A stretch of DNA of 64,000 bases, taken from the NCBI RefSeq assembly GCF_004348325.1, contig NZ_SMKF01000013.1, positions 1 through 64,000 of the forward strand, given 5' to 3'. The notes beneath the pieces are model-generated. The model was given only the letters and a program-made list of their open reading frames with translations. It was not told the origin of the DNA and did no database searches. Below are positions 26,405 through 35,715 of this stretch, piece by piece (position 1 is the first letter of the stretch; every line of letters starts with the position of its first letter). The position numbers and the translations under genes are program-made. Source of the stretch: Micromonospora sp. KC213 (lineage in GTDB: Bacteria; Actinomycetota; Actinomycetes; Mycobacteriales; Micromonosporaceae).

Positions 26405-26459
26405 AGCACACGTGGTTGGGGCCGACCAGTAACCGCGGCCGGCCCCAACCACGTGTGCT
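26405..26459 (-). terminator. Hairpin terminator of the MFS gene
   Basis: AGCACACGTGGTTGGGGCCG at 26405-26424 pairs perfectly with 26440-26459 around a 15-nt loop, 9 bp beyond the stop of the minus-strand MFS gene. Confidence 0.88.
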
Positions 26460-26467
26460 GGGCGAGG

Positions 26468-27793
26468 TCAGCGGCTGTTCGCCGCCACATGCTGGGGCGG
26501 TGCGGCGGCCGGTGTTATTTCCGAATCTGCATCCGGTGCCTTCGAGCTGAGGCTGCCGCGCTTGCCAAGCGCCGCGACCGCGGTCGCGCACACGACTCCG
26601 GTCACAGTCAGTGCTATCCACGGCAGAGCGGGGAAGCCGCTGCTGCGGCCGGTGTCCAGGGCCAGGCCGGTGAGCACGTTCCCGGCGGCGATGCCGATAC
26701 CGGACAGGGTGTTGTAGAAGCCGTAGTAGGTGGCGACGGTTCGTTCGCTGGCGAGGTTGACGATGGTGGCCATCTCGAACGGGTACACGATCATGGTGGC
26801 GAGCGTCAGGAGAACCGTGCTGATCAGCACAGGTGCCATCGCAAGCAGAAACTCGAACCAGCTCAGCGGTCGGTTCGTGCTGGCCGACGGTAGCCCGGCA
26901 GCCAGCGCCAACGGCACGAACGACGCCCCCATGAGTAGCAGTCCGCGGGTGATGGCGAGTGTCGGCGTCCACCGTGCCTTCACCTTGTTGGTGAGCCGGA
27001 CCTGCCCGGCCACGGTGAGTACCCCGGAGACGGCGAACAGTACCGCCACGCCGGTCTCACCGCCGGTGACTCGCCGGACCTCGATCGGCAGTCCCAGGTA
27101 GACCTGAAAGTTGAGTACGTATGAGCCGATCATGGCCAGGGAGAACAGCAGGAAAGGCCGGTGCCCGACGACCTGCCGCCAGTCCGCCAGCATGCTCTGC
27201 TTCGGTTCGTCGCCGGCACCACGACGGGACGGCAACGCGCGGGCCTGCAGCACGAGCAGAACGAGAAACAGCGCGGCAGCCACGACGCACACCCACCGGA
27301 ACGCGACCCCGAGCAGCGTGAGGCCGATGAGCGGGCCGACGAGGATGCCCGCCTGGTAGAAGACGTTGAACAGGGCGAAGGCTTCCACCTTTCGCTCGCC
27401 GGCTTCGGCAGCCAGGTATGCGCGCACGGCGGGGTTGAACAGGGCACCGGCGAGGCCGGTCAACGCGGAGGCAACCAGCAGGCTCGGCACCGACTGCGCG
27501 AAACCGAGCATGGCGAAACCCGCCACCCGCAGTCCGAGCCCGGCCAGGATCATCGGCTTGTACCCGATGCGGTCGGCGAGGCTGCCGCCGATGAGGAACA
27601 TGCCCTGCTGGCTGAGGTTGCGCATGCCGAGGATGAGCCCCACCATCCAGGCGGCCATGGCCAGATTGTTGGACAGGTAACCGGCCAGGTACGGCATGAG
27701 CATGTAGAAACCGACGTTGATGGTCAGCTGGTTGACCAGAAGCAGCTTGATGGGCCGGTTGAACGAGCCGACCTGTGACATGGTGGCCCTCAC
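26468..27793 (-). CDS. MFS transporter
   Basis: GTG 27793 overlaps the stop of the upstream PLP-enzyme gene (GTGA); ATG 27781 is an equally plausible start. The 441-residue protein has 12 predicted helices, with the motif-A like [13 protein letters not shown] and a charged central loop. Its closest type is the export branch of the major facilitator family. Translational coupling with the cysteine-synthase-like enzyme suggests that it exports the product of that enzyme, or a cysteine-related compound; this is inferred. Confidence 0.88.
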   Translation of the reverse strand: MRATMSQVGSFNRPIKLLLVNQLTINVGFYMLMPYLAGYLSNNLAMAAWMVGLILGMRNLSQQGMFLIGGSLADRIGYKPMILAGLGLRVAGFAMLGFAQSVPSLLVASALTGLAGALFNPAVRAYLAAEAGERKVEAFALFNVFYQAGILVGPLIGLTLLGVAFRWVCVVAAALFLVLLVLQARALPSRRGAGDEPKQSMLADWRQVVGHRPFLLFSLAMIGSYVLNFQVYLGLPIEVRRVTGGETGVAVLFAVSGVLTVAGQVRLTNKVKARWTPTLAITRGLLLMGASFVPLALAAGLPSASTNRPLSWFEFLLAMAPVLISTVLLTLATMIVYPFEMATIVNLASERTVATYYGFYNTLSGIGIAAGNVLTGLALDTGRSSGFPALPWIALTVTGVVCATAVAALGKRGSLSSKAPDADSEITPAAAPPQHVAANSR

Positions 27794-28998
27794 GCTGGCC
27801 CCCCGACGGGGTTCACCAGTGCGGTGGAGGTCTGCCGGTCGGCCCCGGCCTCTGTCACCGCCGCCTTGGCGGTGCCTCTGTCTGTGACGTTGTCCATCGC
27901 AACGGGGTCCAGCACGGTGGTGCACCGGGTCCACCGGATGACCTCGCGGTCGCGGGGGTGGCTGATGTACTCCGGTGCTGATGCCGGGGGCCGGTCCAAC
28001 AGGTTGTGCTGCCGGCAGTAGGCGTCGTTGTAGATCGTTTCGGCGTAGCGTTGCGGTCCGTCCGGGAAGACCGCGGCGATGCGGATGTCGTCCGCCAGTG
28101 TGCGCGAAAGCCACGAGGCCACCAGGGCCACCGCGCCGACACTCCAGCCGCCGGTGACGTACCTGCCGGCGGCTAGCTGCCGGCAGGCCCAGACCGCTTC
28201 ATGGGCGGCGACCCAGTGGACCTCGTTGAAAGCGCCGTAGTCGACGTTGCGCGGGTAGATACTGCTGCCCAGTCCACGCATCCGCCGGGTGCGGGCCGGC
28301 TGACCGAAGATGGTGGAGCCGGTGGTGTCCACGCCGACCAGACGCAGGTCGGGGAAGAACTGGCGCAGCACCCGGGTGACGCCGGCGCTGTGCCCCCCGG
28401 TGCCCACGCTGCAGACGAGGACGTCGATGCGCCCGAGCTGGGCGGCGAGCTCTAGGGCGAGGCCCTGGTAGGCGTCGACGTTGTCGGGATTGTTGTACTG
28501 GTCGGGGCACCAGGCATCCTGGTGTCTGTTCATCAGCTCCGCAACGCGGTCGCGGCGTGCCTGCTGCCAGCCGCCTGTCGGGTGCGGCTCGTTTACGACG
28601 TCAACGCGGGCGCCGTAGGCGGACAGCAGGTTATACATCGGCGGTTCCATGCCTGGGTCGGTGACCAGGGTGACGGGATGTCCGTACACCATCCCAGCCA
28701 GCGCAAGGCCCAGCCCCAACGTGCCCGAAGTGGACTCGACGACCGGGGCGCCTGGAGCCAGGTCGCCACGTTCACGTGCGCGCTGGACCAGGTGCAGCCC
28801 GGGACGGTCCTTGATGCCGCCGGGGTTGTGCCCTTCGAGCTTGGCCCAGAACCCGTGGGTTGAGCCGCCGCCAATGTCGGGGATCCACAGCACGGGGGTG
28901 TTACCGACGAGTTGGTCGAGCAGGTGGCACGGCGAACTGGCGATCAGCTGACTCACAGTGGGCAGGTCAGCGGGACGGATGGAAGCAAGGTTGACCAC
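27790..28998 (-). CDS. PLP-dependent cysteine-synthase-family enzyme
   Basis: GTG 28998 follows GAAAGGA at 5 bases; upstream in-frame codons are less likely. The 402-residue enzyme has the fold-type II signatures: [13 protein letters not shown] with the PLP lysine, [12 protein letters not shown] for the substrate loop, and [10 protein letters not shown] for phosphate binding. It could make or break a beta-substituted amino acid (cysteine, diaminopropionate-type or desulfhydrase activity); family membership does not decide this. It is about 50 residues longer than basic cysteine synthases. It overlaps the MFS gene. Confidence 0.85.
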   Translation of the reverse strand: MVNLASIRPADLPTVSQLIASSPCHLLDQLVGNTPVLWIPDIGGGSTHGFWAKLEGHNPGGIKDRPGLHLVQRARERGDLAPGAPVVESTSGTLGLGLALAGMVYGHPVTLVTDPGMEPPMYNLLSAYGARVDVVNEPHPTGGWQQARRDRVAELMNRHQDAWCPDQYNNPDNVDAYQGLALELAAQLGRIDVLVCSVGTGGHSAGVTRVLRQFFPDLRLVGVDTTGSTIFGQPARTRRMRGLGSSIYPRNVDYGAFNEVHWVAAHEAVWACRQLAAGRYVTGGWSVGAVALVASWLSRTLADDIRIAAVFPDGPQRYAETIYNDAYCRQHNLLDRPPASAPEYISHPRDREVIRWTRCTTVLDPVAMDNVTDRGTAKAAVTEAGADRQTSTALVNPVGGPA

Positions 28999-29187
28999 GA
29001 CGGTCCTTTCAGCGACGTGACGTAGCCGCATCAATGTGAAACCAGCAGCCTGAGATGCGGCATGTCGGGCGAAGCGCCCAATGACGTGCGGGCAGACAGC
29101 GCTACCGCGGCTCGGGCACGCCTGACGGACAGGCGGGTTTCAGAACCGAGCGCGGACCAGTGCGCTGATGTCAGGGTGCCGGTGACG

Positions 29188-29574
29188 TCACGTCCGGCTG
29201 ACGCAAATCTTCAGCAGAAGAGTCCGTCCGGGCCGGGCCGTCGGATGTACGGTTGAGGCGGCGACAAGGTCGCCTCCGGCGTGAGTGGCTGGCGGCGTCG
29301 AGAGAACACCCAGTGAGGCGAGGATGACGGTGCGCCAAACGACGGAGGACACGGCGTCACAGGAGCTTCCATGCTCGCCGTGACCAACCTCCCCGGCATG
29401 GCCGCCTACAGAGGCCGTCAGACTGCCGTCAGGCACCTCACCTGGCTCGGTGATTGATGTCGCCGCGGCAGTGGCGTGACCTGCATGGTGGTGGGTGGTG
29501 CCATCGTGCACCGTGGCGACGCAGATCAGCAGAGCCAGCAGCATGAGGGCTCGCATGAAGGGTCGGTGCACCAT
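29188..29574 (-). CDS. DUF6153-like small His-rich secreted protein
   Basis: ATG 29574 (or GTG 29571) with GAAAGG just upstream. The product of about 128 residues has an N-terminal hydrophobic helix, a His-rich segment (HDGTTHHHAGHA, then GGHAGEVGHGEHG), a second hydrophobic segment, and ends LLLKICVSRT. The layout and His placement match the protein at 15654. It is probably a membrane or secreted protein linked to metal stress. It precedes the PLP enzyme and MFS genes by 189 bp on the same strand and may be independent. Confidence 0.68.
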   Translation of the reverse strand: MVHRPFMRALMLLALLICVATVHDGTTHHHAGHATAAATSITEPGEVPDGSLTASVGGHAGEVGHGEHGSSCDAVSSVVWRTVILASLGVLSTPPATHAGGDLVAASTVHPTARPGRTLLLKICVSRT

Positions 29575-29648
29575 GGACCTTTCGGTCAACACTGCCTAGC
29601 CGGACAGACCGAGGCTGACTGTATAGCCGAGCCGCTGCGGCTGGAAGG

Positions 29649-29663
29649 TTTCTTCTCAAGAAA
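29649..29663. promoter_or_regulatory. Candidate operator upstream of the DUF6153 gene
   Basis: TTTCTTCTCAAGAAA is a perfect 6-3-6 inverted repeat about 75 bp before the gene at 29188-29574, close to a TATACA -10-like element read on the minus strand at 29625-29620. It stands out as A/T-rich in a GC-rich region. Confidence 0.4.
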
Positions 29664-30241
29664 GACCATTTGTTCACAAAGCCTTGTGTCATCGTCGGTC
29701 TGCTGGTCAACCTGGTCGCGTTGCTCACGCTGCGTTCCGGTGTGAACGGAGGTCTCAACACCAAGGGCCCCCACCCCGAGGTGATGGTCGACTCGGCGAG
29801 CTTGGCGTCATTGCGGCGGGCGGCTGGTGACCGCTACCGGTCAGGGGTTCTGAGACATCGTTGTTGCGCTTGGCATCTTCGTCGTTGTGCGGTCGGTCGT
29901 TGTCGCGTCTGCTCGAACGCTCGGAGTCCAGACGGGAGGTTGCTGTTGTTGGCTGACCACGAGGTACGGCATTCGATCACACTCACTGCTACGTCAGGTC
30001 ACTTCCCCCGACGGGGTCGTCCCTCTCCCGGAGACCTTCCAACCAGGTGAAGCCACGTGGCCAGGGTCGGCCCGTAGTTTTCGAGCGGCCCGGGCATCTG
30101 AAGGCGACCCGCCGCAGTCACCCGTAGACGTAAAGGGTGGTCGTCGGCGGTGGGGGAGGGCGGGCGCCTGCCAGTCGGCGCTGCGGTGAGGTTATCGACT
30201 GTAGGAGGCCGGTTCGGTTACTACGGTGCGGATCCCCCGAG
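29664..30241. other. Gap without a supported gene
   Basis: An open frame from TTG 29670 opens with a hydrophobic stretch (CVIVGLLVNLVALLTLRSG) and good codon bias for about 50 codons, then becomes Arg-rich noise; it may be a gene start that has lost its end. Nothing else is recognisable. Confidence 0.35.
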
Positions 30242-30679
30242 TTATTCGTTTGTCCGTCCACGCTTCCTCGCCGAAGAGTCAGGCGGAGCCTGGGCGGCTT
30301 GTTCCATGTTCAGGATGTTCTGGATGATCGCGGCGATGCCTTCGCGTGCTGCGGGCGAGAGTTGTTCGATGGACCGCGTCATCACCTGGACCTCTGCGCT
30401 GCTCTGCGATGGGTCCAGGAAGAAGGCCGGGCTGGCGCCGAAGAAGTCGGCCAGTGCCGTCAGTGTCGCGGCTGTCGGGTTGGTGTGCCCGGCGGTGCGA
30501 AGTCTTCGCAGGGTCTCCGCAGAGATGCGATGACCTCGAGCCTTCAGCGCCTCGGACACCTCGGCGTCCGTGTAGGGACCCCGGCCCTTCGGGTGGTGGT
30601 GCGTATACAGGTATCGAGGCCGATTTCTAATGAGTGCCGAACCCGAGCCACCTGGTTGGTCCTCGTTCGGTGCCGCCAT
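30242..30679 (-). CDS. XRE-family helix-turn-helix protein
   Basis: ATG 30679 is the first start after the promoter-like gap; the open frame runs further upstream without support. The 145-residue protein has a central HTH (YTDAEVSEALKARGHRISAETLRRLRTAGHTNPTAATLTALADFFGASPAFFLD), followed by a short helical tail. This layout is usual for small actinobacterial regulators, some of which are encoded beside ImmA-type peptidases; none is present here. It stands next to an integrase fragment, so it may belong to a lost mobile element. Confidence 0.8.
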   Translation of the reverse strand: MAAPNEDQPGGSGSALIRNRPRYLYTHHHPKGRGPYTDAEVSEALKARGHRISAETLRRLRTAGHTNPTAATLTALADFFGASPAFFLDPSQSSAEVQVMTRSIEQLSPAAREGIAAIIQNILNMEQAAQAPPDSSARKRGRTNE

Positions 30680-30739
30680 GACGCCCCAGACTACGACTAG
30701 AGTTGGTCCCAACCCAACTTTATGTGGAAGTTCCACGCC

Positions 30740-31254
30740 ATCCGTGGCGTCGGCAGTGCCTCGTCCAGTTGCATGAGAAAGGCGAGACGGTGCGGTGGCA
30801 GCCAGTCTCGCACACCCTGGCGCGCTCGCTGGTGCAGCACTATGACGATCGAGTAACGAGCGAAGGCGACGGGCAGGTGCTGAGGTATCGAAACGGAGCA
30901 CCAATCACACGCCGCCGTTACGACTACCTCTGGAGTCGCTTGGGAAAACACCTTCCGTGGGTGGCGACTCAGCAAATCAGCACACACTGGTTACGCCACA
31001 CAACGCTAACCTGGGTAGAGCGCAACTTTGGGTACGGTATCGCGCGAGCCTACGCAGGCCATGACGGCCGCTCCGCTGCCGGAACAACAAGCACCTACGT
31101 CAAGGCAGATGTATATGAGGTGGCGCGCGCGCTCAGTGCTCTCACCGGCGAGAAGCACCCGCTGGTTGCTGGGATTCCTGAATCCCTCCGCAAAGGAGAT
31201 GACAAAGGTGTTCATACGCTACCAGCGATGCCGTTATGGATCGCCAAAGGTTAG
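30740..31254 (+). pseudogene. Tyrosine recombinase (phage-type integrase) C-terminal fragment
   Basis: Only the catalytic C-terminal part is present: LHEKGETVRWQPVS, then HWLRHTTLTW (HxLRH), YAGH and STYVKAD with the nucleophilic Tyr. The N-terminal DNA-binding domain and the first catalytic Arg are missing, so it cannot be active. It is a relic of an integrated element. The open frame extends upstream to 30703 but without homology. Confidence 0.8.
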
Positions 31255-31794
31255 ATCGCCCCACTGGCGCCGTCATTCCTGATGGTCTCCTGGAGGCGTG
31301 GGTGCCAGAGATGCGGCTTCGCCTGCGGCCAGGGCCACTTGATCCTATGCGTCGCCATCCGTCCGTAGAACGCGAACGCAGACTGCCATGTCCTCGGGTT
31401 CGCGGCTTCGTACGCGCCTCCGACTGCTCGTTCAGCCATCGGGTCAAGGGATCTCGTCACCTTGGTCATCTGACACGTCGACCTTGATGCCGAAGAATCC
31501 TCGTGGTGGAGGCGCATGGGAGGTTCGTCTTCACCGGGGCCCAGCTTCCGGCCGGTTAGGTTGGCAGCGGCATCGATCGGCCTGTCGGAGCCATCAGGCG
31601 CGAACCGGAGTCGGGCAACCTTCGCCACACGGCAGCGGGGGAACGCAACTTCTTCGTCGCACGGCGCCAACCAGGGCCGTAGCTACTCCAGTGCGTCGAA
31701 GTGGACGAGGTGCGCCAACTGCTCCTTTTGGGCGTACCGGTGTACCTCGTCGAGGGTGGGTGTGGTCACCTCAAGTTGTTCGGCTAGCTGTGGT
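31255..31794. other. Gap with no recognisable gene
   Basis: Open frames on both strands overlap without ribosome sites. A minus-strand frame (31251-31670) has moderate coding character but no motif that I recognise. The interval lies between an integrase relic and an IS3 relic and is probably recombined debris. Confidence 0.35.
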
Positions 31795-31940
31795 GCAGTG
31801 AGAGAACCCGGAGCGGGACACTGCCAGGACCCGGCACAGCTGCTTGACGCCGAAGGCGGCGCGGTGGGCGGAGATGAACCGCAAGCGGCTGGTGACCGAT
31901 CCATCTCCTTCGCGAAATCGGCGGCTTCCGGGTACGTCGA
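31795..31940 (-). mobile_element. IS3-family transposase remnant (orfA/orfB junction)
   Basis: The minus strand carries EAADFAKEMDR, the end of an IS3 orfA, and in the overlapping frame SRLRFISAHRAAFGVKQLCRVLAVSRSGF, the start of orfB. The DDE domain is absent. It is a short relic only. Confidence 0.75.
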
Positions 31941-32040
31941 ACAATGCCGCTGTCGGCTTCCTGCATCGACGAATGACAGTGTCGACGGGTTCGGCGATTC
32001 TTGGTCCACCGTGTGGGTCACCGGATGGCGGGGGCGGCGG

Positions 32041-33197
32041 ATGCGACTGCGACAGGCAGCGAGGGTGACCGTGGTGGCGCTGGTCGCCGTGGCCGGGCTG
32101 GTGGCCGGGGTGGAGCCGGCGGCGGCGCTGCCGTCCCTGCTGGCCCCCGGTCCTGTGACCGTGACCGACAACGCCGACGGCCGGCTGGAGGTCTTCGCCG
32201 TCGGCGCGGGCGGCGACCTTGTGCACGTGTACAACCCCGGGGCGGACCGCTACGAGTGGAGCGCCTTTTCTCCCTCGGCCGAGCTGCCGGACGAACGGTT
32301 ACCGGCACCCCTGCGGTCGCCAGGCAGCGCAACGGTCGACTCATCGTGTTCGTCCGCGACGTGTTCGGCGAGTACTGGTACATCCGCCAGGGCTACCCGG
32401 CCTGGGAGGGGTGGCGCCGGCTCGGCGGCTTCGGTACGAGCTCCCCGGCTGCGGTGACCCACACGATCCTCACCAGCACCGGCCGGGTGCCGGCCGAGGT
32501 CGAGGTCTACGTGCGCGGCGACGACGGCAACCTGCACAGCGCACAGCAGGTCGGCGTCGACTCCGACGTCTGGCGCTGGACCACGGTGGCCGGCGGGATC
32601 AAGGGCGACCCGGGTGCCGCCATGAGGCGGAACGGGGACGGGGTACGCGTGTTCGTGCAGGGCGAGGACGACACGCTCTACAGCATCGTGAAGAACCGGC
32701 TCGGGTACGGCGTATGGGAAGGGGCCGACCCGGTCCCGTTCGTCGGTCGGCTGTCGGTCGGGGTGGACGAGCGCGGCCGTCCGATTGCGTTCGTGTCGAC
32801 CGGCAGCGAGATCCGCGGCGTGTCCCGGTCGGAAGCCCTCGGCATGGAGTGGGTCCGCCGGCTTGCCGTGACCCCCCACGTCGGGTCGCCCGCGGTCGCG
32901 ACGACGACCACCACACCGCGATTCCTCGACACCACCGTCTACGTCCGCCACTTCACCCGCTCAGTGCGGGAACAGCCGTTCACGGAAGGGCGGACGGGCG
33001 CGCAGACCGACCTCGGCGGCGACCTGTCGAGCGACCCCGCTGCCTTCGTGGCCGCGGACGGCAGGCGGCACGTCTTCGCCCTCGGCGGCGACTTCCGGCT
33101 GTGGGCCAGGCAGGAGTGCCGCTCCGGCGACGGCCGGATCCGGTACGCGAACTGGCGGCTGGTCGAAGGCGGACGCCCGGCCGAGTGCGCCAGCTGA
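32041..33197 (+). pseudogene. Secreted PLL-type beta-propeller (lectin-like) protein gene with a frameshift
   Basis: ATG 32041 opens a signal peptide (MRLRQAARVTVVALVAVAG ... AAALP) and first propeller blade (VFAVGAGGDLVHVYNP), then near 32290 the frame shifts and continues without a break: GRLIVFVRDVFGEYWYIRQ, VYVRGDDGNLHSAQQ, VFVQGEDDTLYSIVKN, IAFVSTGSEIRGVSR, HVFALGGDFRLWARQ. These repeats match PLL-like lectin propellers. Without the shift the product would be about 385 residues. One indel, either real or a sequencing artefact, separates it from an intact gene. It is bracketed by IS relics. Confidence 0.7.
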
Positions 33198-33225
33198 GTC
33201 AAAGAATATGTCGAGCGGAAGGGGG

Positions 33226-33303
33226 TTTCCGCCAGCTTGGTCGAGCCCCACGGTGATCACCGCCAGGAGCAGACCAAGGGTGTCGGTGGCGAGGATCTTC
33301 GGT
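33226..33303 (-). mobile_element. IS5-family transposase fragment
   Basis: The minus strand reads KILATDTLGLLLAVITV, the conserved IS5-type stretch around the second catalytic strand (compare AVDALGLIIAVVVTAAS in the copy at 37842). Only about 25 codons survive. Confidence 0.65.
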
Positions 33304-33349
33304 GCGCTGGACGTTGCAAGCCACCACGAGTGATCACCGAGCGGTCCTC

Positions 33350-33790
33350 GGCGTACCGCCCAAGCTGTCCGCACGGGTGCGGGTCTTCGACACCGGCCAG
33401 CATCGCAAGACCGACCCGGTCGATGCGCACAGCGTCGCAGTCGCCGGTCTGCGCAGCCGCGGCCTGCGCACCACCATTCGACACCTGCTGCTCGAACTTG
33501 TCCCCGGCGGAGCGAAGAAGTTCCTCACCCGTGGCCAGGCCAGCTACTTGCTGCGCGCCGCGCCGCCACCGGACGGCATCGTCGCCCAGACCCGCCACGG
33601 TTCCGCACCGACGCGCGCTCCGCGCCCTCAACCACCAGCTGTCCGACGTCATCTACAAGCGGATGCTGCACGACGCCAGAACCAGCAGAGTTGGGAAACG
33701 GGCTCGGCAGGACACTCGGGAGCGACTCTGCAATCCAGCGCGGACAGCCTGATCCCGACAGCAGCCTCTTCGGACAAGTCGCAACCTGCC
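33350..33790 (+). mobile_element. IS110-family transposase fragment, internally deleted
   Basis: The frame carries the DEDD-domain part VPPKLSARVRVFDTGQHRKTDPVDAHSVAVAGLRS and LLLELVPGGAKKFLTRGQA, then jumps to the extreme C-terminal part ALNHQLSDVIYKRMLHDA and SGATLQSSAD..PTAASSDKS, split over frames. The middle and the transposase_20 region are missing. It is dead. The interval 33791-34258 after it has no supported gene. Confidence 0.78.
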
Positions 33791-34258
33791 GTACCCGAAT
33801 GCCGGCAGGCTCCTGGTCGCGGCGGCCGGGCAGGCCTGATCGCGGCACCGGCCGCGCCTGCCGGTCCCGCCCGTCGGATAGCGCCGGCCGGGCAGGTATG
33901 CGTGGTCGAGCACCGGATGGGGCGGTTCGGGATGACCGGCGTTGGTGGCCGCCTCGTTGGCGACGCGGCTCGGCCTCTTCCGGCCGACATGGCCTCGCGG
34001 GCCGAAGTACACGGTCGTGCCGCAGGGGGAGTGGCTCGACCAGGGCAGACATGTCGACCAACGGCACAGGAATATCTTCGGACACCACGTGACCAGCGTG
34101 CCGACCGATTCGTTTGACCACACAGTTTCCAGTTGGACGGGCCAGGGATCACGCGATGACCAGCGACTACGACGACCTGCCGGTACGAATCCCTCTAAGG
34201 GCCATCGGGACGGTGGAGCGCAACCAACTCGTCGGCTACCGGTAGCCGGCCGCGACGG
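33791..34258. other. Gap before the LtrA gene
   Basis: A 29-codon ORF (ATG 34157, MTSDYDDLPVRIPLRAIG) with fair codon use lies just before LtrA, and a minus-strand frame at about 33840-33960 (GHPEPPHPVLDHAYLPGRR) has coding character but no start. Neither can be assigned. Confidence 0.35.
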
Positions 34259-35470
34259 ATGGCGGACCGGCAGAACAGACGTCCGGCTGAGCGGCAGATC
34301 GCCCGGGTGATGCGCAAGCCTGAGCAGCCGGAGCAGGCCAACTTCCTGGAGCTCTTCTTCGACCTGGCGTTCATCTTCGCGCTCACCCGGGTCACCCTGC
34401 CGTTGATCGATCGTCTCGACGTCGTCGGCGCCGCCCAGATGCTCGTGTTGCTGCTCGCCCTCTTCTGGCTGTGGTCCTTCACCGCCTGGGTGACCAACTA
34501 CTTCAACCCGGAATCGAGCGAGATACAACTGCTCACGATCGTCAGCATGCTCGGCGCCGTGCTGATGGCGGCCGCGGAGCCCCGGGCGTTCGCGGATCAA
34601 GGCATGCTGTTCGCCGGCACGTACGTGGCCGTCCACATCGGCCGTACGCTCGCCATCGTCTACCTCCTCCGAGCCGACGAGCGGCGACTCAATCCCACCC
34701 GGATCCTGTTCTGGTTCGGTGTCTCCGCCGTGCCGTGGATCGCCGGCGCGCTCAACTCCGACAGTACGGCCCGCCTGGCGCTGTGGGCGGTGGCGCTGGC
34801 GGTGGACTACACGGGCGGAAGGCTCCTGTGGCCCACGCCCAAACTGGGGCGGGTCCCAACATCGCAGTGGGTGTTCGCCCCTGAGCATCTGGCCGAGCGG
34901 TACCGGCAGTTCTACGTCATCGCGCTGGGTGAGACGATTTTCATCCTTGGCCGCACGCTGTTCTACAACGACCTCACGGCCGCCCGGATGGCGGCATTCG
35001 TGGTGGCGTTCACCACCACCGCGTTGATGTGGCGGATCTACATCCAGCGGGCCGGGCGGATCATGGGTGAGGCCATCAGGAGGTCGGCGCAACCCAACCG
35101 GCTCGGTCGATCGATTGCCAACACCCACCTGCTGATGGTGATCGGCATCGTGTTCACCGCGGTGGGGTACGGGCTCGTCATCGGCGAGCCGCTCGGGCAC
35201 ACCGACCTGTCGTGGCTCGGTCCGATCCTCGGCGGGCCGGCGCTGTTCATCGTCGGGCGGGCCCGCTTCGAGTGGGCGGTGTTCTCCCGTGTCTCACCGT
35301 CCCGGCTGGTCGCGCTGGTCGTGATAGCCGCCCTCGCGGCACCGCTGCTCCTCGGGCCGCCGCTGCTCGTCACGGTCACCGCCGCGACGGTCCTGACCGG
35401 AATGGCCGTAGCCGACGCGCGGCGTGCCCGGGGCTGCCCGCCCGAGAAGCCGTCACCACCGCGCCGGTAG
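34259..35470 (+). CDS. ltrA: Low temperature requirement protein A (LtrA) family membrane protein
   Basis: ATG 34259 starts a 403-residue protein with about twelve membrane helices and the LtrA signatures ANFLELFFDLAFIFAL and APEHLAERYRQFYVIALGETIF. No enzymatic role is established for the family; in Listeria it was linked to growth at low temperature. The ribosome site is weak. It lies alone between an IS110 relic and the inverted-repeat unit. Confidence 0.88.
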   Translation: MADRQNRRPAERQIARVMRKPEQPEQANFLELFFDLAFIFALTRVTLPLIDRLDVVGAAQMLVLLLALFWLWSFTAWVTNYFNPESSEIQLLTIVSMLGAVLMAAAEPRAFADQGMLFAGTYVAVHIGRTLAIVYLLRADERRLNPTRILFWFGVSAVPWIAGALNSDSTARLALWAVALAVDYTGGRLLWPTPKLGRVPTSQWVFAPEHLAERYRQFYVIALGETIFILGRTLFYNDLTAARMAAFVVAFTTTALMWRIYIQRAGRIMGEAIRRSAQPNRLGRSIANTHLLMVIGIVFTAVGYGLVIGEPLGHTDLSWLGPILGGPALFIVGRARFEWAVFSRVSPSRLVALVVIAALAAPLLLGPPLLVTVTAATVLTGMAVADARRARGCPPEKPSPPRR

Positions 35471-35684
35471 CCAACAGGCCGGACGCGAAGCGGACAGCGG
35501 CATCGAACACGGCCTGCACCCCAACGAGATAAGCAGCCCCTTCGACCTGGTCGAAACCCTCGACTGGCTACGCGCCGTCCCCAACCACCAAGATCTACGA
35601 ACAAAACCTACGACCGGCAAGTTAACAAGAGAGGTGCCGTCAGATCCACACTCTTTGCCCGTACAAGCGACGCAATAGGGACTG
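35471..35684. other. Gap between LtrA and the inverted-repeat unit
   Basis: A short frame reading SPFDLVETLDWLRAVPNHQDL (within 35424-35678) has some coding look but no start or family. Nothing else is seen. Confidence 0.3.
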
Positions 35685-35715
35685 TAACTACTTGAAGGAC
35701 GCCCTGATCATGAGG
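35685..35715 (+). repeat. Left 31-bp inverted repeat
   Basis: Begins TAACTACTTGAAGGACGCCC and runs into the last codons of the DUF418 gene, containing its stop codon (TGA read on minus at 35710-35708). Confidence 0.9.

Noticed and set aside
26008-26459. Two long perfect hairpins as ends of a small mobile element
   Set aside because: The hairpin sequences differ from each other, and each sits directly after a gene stop, which fits terminators for the two convergent genes.
29670-30050. Possible small membrane-protein gene
   Set aside because: Only the first 50 codons look coding and no family or good ribosome site supports it; kept as a note in the gap entry.
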